Shown piece after piece: positions 59,912 to 64,000 of a stretch of DNA of 64,000 bases. Below the pieces are notes generated by a model, which saw only the letters and a list, made by a program, of their open reading frames with translations, did no database searches and had not been told where the DNA came from. Each line of letters opens with the position of its first letter. Position 1 is the stretch's first letter. The position numbers and the translations under genes were made by a program. The stretch spans positions 188,637 to 252,636 of the forward strand of contig CAJNYU010001726.1 in assembly GCA_905331475.1 (NCBI GenBank), given 5' to 3'. The DNA comes from Rotaria socialis (Eukaryota > Rotifera > Eurotatoria > Philodinida > Philodinidae).

Positions 59912-62450
59912 TTATTTCTTTTTAAGATTTCCACTTGTAACTAATTTTTGATCGATATTCTTGAGTTGACTTTGAAGCGAATCAAGATTGGATTCAAATG
60001 TTGTTTTTAGCTAAAAATAAAAAAGAATAAATAAAGATATTAGCTCAAACAAAAACTTCTTAACGAGGTCATTGGCGAGCTGAAACGTACAACTCACATA
60101 TGCTTTTTAGCATCAACATAATAATACGAAATAAGTGAAGAGAACAAGATGTAGCTAATGATATCAATTATGATGGTAACAATCTAACTTGTTACTTTTT
60201 GTATTTCGAACAAAAACTTTCTATTTGACTTATTGTAATTAACTTCTTGTTTTTGAATTTTTCTCTTTATTTAACATCACTATACTACGTATGAATGATG
60301 TCTATAATATTGTGTAACTCAATAAGCTGAAAAACTCTGAGCTAGGTTCTTTCTTGAAGTTAGAACTGATACCATCGACGCTTTTCATGTTAGGTATATA
60401 ACGACTAAATATTTTCAAGGTGTCATTCTTTGCAACTTGATTGTAATTATTTTTGTGCATCAAATTCTACTATCGAAAACATTGTCAAACATATCGTAAT
60501 CAGTCAAATATTCGTAAATAACTCATGTCTTGTTGTTACTAACAAACTTTGGAAAACAAGTCACTCGCTGATGGTGTTGCCATCCTCGTGTTGAATAGCG
60601 TAGATTCTTTAGTTTTTATTCGTTGACACTGCAAACCTATGAAGGACAGTATCAACAAAGTTTCAATTGAGAGCTTACTCACTGTGTTTTTTCGAAAAAA
60701 CATAATGTGAAATGCGTAATAAAAAAAAAGTAAAATCTTACTTGTTTTATAAGTTGATCATTGGCATTAAGTGATGTTTTTAATGCTTGTTGTTCAGCCT
60801 CATAGTGCGAAAGTGCCGTACTGAATTGAAAAGCTAAATAAAAGAATATATGAAAGGATTTTTTCGAGCATCAAATATTTTACCCTGTTGATGAAGTTCA
60901 TTGAGCGCTATTAAACGCTGTTGAATAATTGGTAAATTAGCAGCCATTGTTTCCCAACGTGACATCATATCGAACAACTCTACGGCCTATTATTAGAAAT
61001 CAAATGATTTAAAAAATAAGCTGAATCACTGATCTTCTGTTATTACTTTGCTTTGTTTATCTTGTTCATCAACAAGTGTCTTTTTATCATTAATTGAATT
61101 TAAACGCGTAAGAACATTTGATAGTTTTGCATCAATACCATCAATATTTGTTCCATCAAGTAAATTGACACGTGTTGTTAATTGTTCAAGTGAACTCTTA
61201 AAGAAAGAACGAATGAAACGCATTTTTTTCATATTATTCTATTTACTAATAAAGATTTCGATTCAATCTGAAATTAAAAACAAAAACAATGAATAAAATA
61301 TAAATATAAAAATGATTATTACCGGTTGTTGTTCATTAAGGCCAACTAAATTTTCAAGTTTCGATATTTTTTGTTCGATTTCCGAAAGCTAAACATCGAC
61401 GATTGGTTTAGTAATTTTCTTTTATTAAAAGTACTATCTTACTTGAAAAGGTGACGTAGATGAGTTTGCAACTGTTGCAGGATTTATATATAATTTAAAT
61501 GTATCAGAATTATTTTGTCCTGCATTTGTTTGTTTTGCTTCTTGTTTTGATGCTACCAACTTTGCAAGCAATCCACTAAAATAAAAAAAGGTAATTATAG
61601 ATTTGTTCTTATTGAAATCTATATGATACTAACCTCGTATCACGTTCATTGAGAAGAAATTTAGCTCCATAGACTTTCGATGTATGTTCTTGTAATTGTT
61701 GTATATGTTGAACAAGAGTATTCAAACTTTCACTCTCTTCTTTATTTAAACTTTCTTTGGATACCTAAAGTATAAATGTGAATAGGGTTGAATAAATCTA
61801 TTTTAATATTTACCTTATTAAATTCTTCTTCTAATTCTTGTAATTCTGCCATTAAACGTTTATAACGTTCAATTGGAGTTTCACTTTCATTTTCCGCATG
61901 CTAATTTAAAAGAAAAAAAAGATTACATATAAATCATAAGAATATGAATAGATCGATGTTTTATTCAGATTTTTCTCTTTGGAAAAAACAACTTAAAAAT
62001 CTGTTGGAATCAATTCAACTTTCAAAAGAGTGCAACTAGCTCAAGTCGAATAAAACAGTGGAATAGATCATTTACATTTTGATAAATACCATGTTGAACA
62101 TAACCACGAGCTTTAACTGAACTATCAGAAAAATCTACAAGAAAGAATAAATTAAAACAAAAATAAATCATTCAATAGTTAAACACATACTCGCTACTTT
62201 TCCATTAAGATATTTCCCATTAAATGTATCATGAACTTCTTTTGCATTGATATCAAATTGATTTACAGCATCGGAATGGTCATGTCCAACGTCATGAAAT
62301 TGCTCATTGCCCGGATAATCAGGTGTTTCAAAACAATCCGGTTGATCATTAACCTTGAATAAACGTGCTTTAAGAAAATGAAAACAAAAATTTTTTTTTA
62401 ATCACACTTACAATTCCAGGTAAATTAACGTAATCAAGTTTTTTCATCAT
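59912..62450 (-). CDS. DCTN2: Dynactin subunit 2 (dynamitin, p50)
   Basis: Eleven exons give 373 residues (human about 400): 62450-62412, 62353-62191, 62134-62076, 61900-61814, 61764-61634, 61575-61443, 61388-61323, 61196-61047, 60986-60884, 60833-60742, 60010-59912. Dynamitin holds the p150 arm to the dynactin complex, the cofactor of cytoplasmic dynein-1. Features: the N-terminal peptide KKLDYVNLPGI (human KYADLPGI), the DFSDSSVKARGY segment, TPIERYKRLMAELQEL, then successive coiled coils including NINGIDAKL-type heptads, RWETMAANLPIIQQRL and LHQQAFQFSTALSHYEAEQQ. The start codon is the first of two adjacent ATGs, 8 bp after a CTTTTTTAG-type acceptor. Intron 60741-60011 (730 bp) holds nothing recognised. 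All junction phases agree. Confidence 0.95.
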
Positions 62451-62987
62451 CGTGATATCTAAAAAAGAAAGTCATTCCCTAGTTAAAACAAGAAGGATAT
62501 ATGAAGTACGTAATTGTTAGGCTCCGTTATAGGCCGTAACTTTATTTTAAGTAGATATATCTAAGCAGTGTTGAGAAACACAAACACAAGAAAACAACAA
62601 ACAGTTCATAGTCGACAAAAAGTATCACACCCGTCACACTAGAGAGAAAAAAACACCATTACACACGGGTATCACTAATCACTCTCGCGCTCTCTCTCCC
62701 AGAATCACTTTTTTATTGGAAGAAGAGCAAGATAAAAGATCGTGATTAAGATCAGCAATCGTCCATCTATGTTCATCATATAGATGGCGATCCTGACAGT
62801 AATGACAAAACAATGATCCTATTGCTGTTTGTTCTTTTCCTTTTATCTGAATAAAAAAACAAAAAAGAATATATGTCAAGTAGAGATTTACGGAGTTCAT
62901 ATACGATCGTAATACGCAGACATGTATTTCTTTGTATACGGTCGTAAATGACCGTACTTGCTCTACCTGGGATGTGATCGTTCATTC
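62451..62987. other. Short intergenic region, TMEM39 to DCTN2
   Basis: Both genes are on the minus strand; this is the 3' flank of TMEM39 and the 5' flank of DCTN2. Contains a CT-rich tract near 62683. No gene seen. Confidence 0.5.
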
Positions 62988-64000
62988 TCAACAATAAACT
63001 AAATAAAGTAAATATATATCACGTATCGTATGGTATATAGTATATGTATTAAAAATAAACAACACCATTTGAGTCAAAAGAACAAACCAACGTTGATCAA
63101 TAAAAACAAAAATTATTTGAATAATTAAAAGTATAATTTGTAATGAACATAATACTAATGGAAAAAAGTATGGTCGACTGAATAAAATTGAAAAACGTGT
63201 ATGATACACATTACCAGGCTCAGCAACTGATGTACAAGAATTTGATGATCGATAGATATGCTGTTTATGTTTAACGATTGAATTTGGTTGATAAGCTATT
63301 TGATTTTTTTCATCCCATGGTTGGATCATAACTGTATTATTATTCTTCGTTAAACAGTGCCATGACCCAAGATGTTTTCCATTACGATGAAAAACAGTTA
63401 ATAATTCCAAAGGAAGATAATGACTCGTATAGATCATAATTAAACTAATAAATAAAATAACACCATATTGCAAAAGAAGAATCAAATCGAGACGAATATA
63501 ATATGTATTACAAAATGCTACTGGAACAATACATATGTAATAAGTTGCTAAAAATGATGAAAATAATACATGTCGAATACGTAGTTGAAATTCAATATGA
63601 AGACAGTCAGTTTCGGAACGTAAATGACATGCATTTTCTGAACACCAATGCCCTGGTAAATTATCTGAGGAAATTGATACTTGTTGTTGTTGATGATGAT
63701 GATTTGACTTTGGATTGTTATCTTGATTAATCAGTAATGCACAAAAAAGTGGATAAGTAAAGAGAAGTACATATTTCCATGAATAGTACCAAAATGAATA
63801 AATTAATACAACTGCATTAATTATTGCTTGAAGAAGAAATAATTTTTCTTGCAAAGACAAACAAAATATAATCAATATAATCATAACATATCGATCAATG
63901 TGATTCCAATGAATAAACGAATCCGTTGGTGTACTAAAAGGACCGATCCATTTTTCTGATTTATATATTAATATATATTGTAGGAAAAGTGTTATAATTT
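62988..64000 (-). CDS. TMEM39: TMEM39 family membrane protein, 3' part
   Basis: The frame is open from the window edge to the TGA at 62988-62990, in one exon. Several membrane helices (LFLQYILIY near the edge, WKYVLLFTYPLFCALLI, LILLLQYGVILFISLIMI, LVLCSLQIILLIIQIIFVFI) surround a conserved block. YLPLELLTVFHRNGKHLGSW, WDEKNQIAYQPNSIVKH and YRSSNSC followed by NVYHTRFSILFSRP match the C-terminal part of vertebrate TMEM39A/B. TMEM39A is an ER protein implicated in COPII-dependent export and autophagy control. The N-terminal part lies outside the window. Confidence 0.9.
   Translation of the reverse strand, partial: IITLFLQYILIYKSEKWIGPFSTPTDSFIHWNHIDRYVMIILIIFCLSLQEKLFLLQAIINAVVLIYSFWYYSWKYVLLFTYPLFCALLINQDNNPKSNHHHQQQQVSISSDNLPGHWCSENACHLRSETDCLHIEFQLRIRHVLFSSFLATYYICIVPVAFCNTYYIRLDLILLLQYGVILFISLIMIYTSHYLPLELLTVFHRNGKHLGSWHCLTKNNNTVMIQPWDEKNQIAYQPNSIVKHKQHIYRSSNSCTSVAEPGNVYHTRFSILFSRPYFFPLVLCSLQIILLIIQIIFVFIDQRWFVLLTQMVLFIFNTYTIYHTIRDIYLLYLVYC

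Noticed and set aside
1-64000. CRISPR arrays, bacterial operons, rRNA genes
   Set aside because: None seen; the gene structures are eukaryotic throughout.

Overview
The window is nuclear DNA of a small invertebrate animal, most likely a bdelloid rotifer. The evidence is AT-rich sequence, very short introns (mostly 45 to 65 bp), metazoan genes throughout, many polypyrimidine-AG acceptor sites directly before start codons with no obvious first exon (as expected for spliced-leader trans-splicing, which bdelloids are known to have), one intronless gene that looks fungal, and many damaged paralogues and small inverted-repeat elements. The taxonomic call is an inference; no database search was possible.

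Layout. 1-11687 (+) is the 3' part of the cytoplasmic dynein-2 heavy chain gene (DYNC2H1, intraflagellar transport motor). 12619-13563 (+) is a two-exon secreted precursor carrying dibasic-flanked YRFD tetrapeptides. 13855-15234 (-) is a four-helix Clc/claudin-like membrane protein. 15235-23886 is 8.6 kb without a convincing gene. 23887-25644 (-) is a Neverland/DAF-36 Rieske oxygenase (cholesterol 7,8-desaturation). 26350-28501 (+) is a two-pore-domain potassium channel relative whose two selectivity filters are both non-canonical. 29943-30641 (+) is a divergent Orai calcium-channel gene with an in-frame stop. 31535-34293 (+) is a 14-exon SLC5 sodium/sugar cotransporter. 35831-37014 (+) is a broken membrane-anchored ADP-ribosyltransferase-like gene. 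37462-38259 (-) is an intronless fungal-type methyltransferase.

39122-47316 (+) is a dense same-strand run: a histone-fold (TAF13-like) protein, eIF3a, mitochondrial GatC, an unknown 150-residue protein and an F-box/LRR protein. The first four look like a trans-spliced operon. 47715-50048 (+) is a proline-rich scaffold-like protein. 52738-55056 (-) is a damaged F-box gene of a repeated family. 55150-57765 is a nest of inverted-repeat elements. 59912-62450 (-) is dynamitin (DCTN2, dynactin p50), and 62988-64000 (-) is the 3' part of a TMEM39 homologue that runs off the window.

There is no single pathway. The cell-biological genes (two dynein/dynactin components, translation initiation, mitochondrial tRNA charging) are housekeeping. 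The most unusual content is the YRFD precursor, the filterless K2P relative, the Orai copy with acidic residues where the basic pore region should be, the fungal-type methyltransferase, and a cluster of five GT-rich hairpins between 30.9 and 37.2 kb. Several reading-frame breaks fall in homopolymer runs, so some apparent pseudogene lesions may be assembly errors.
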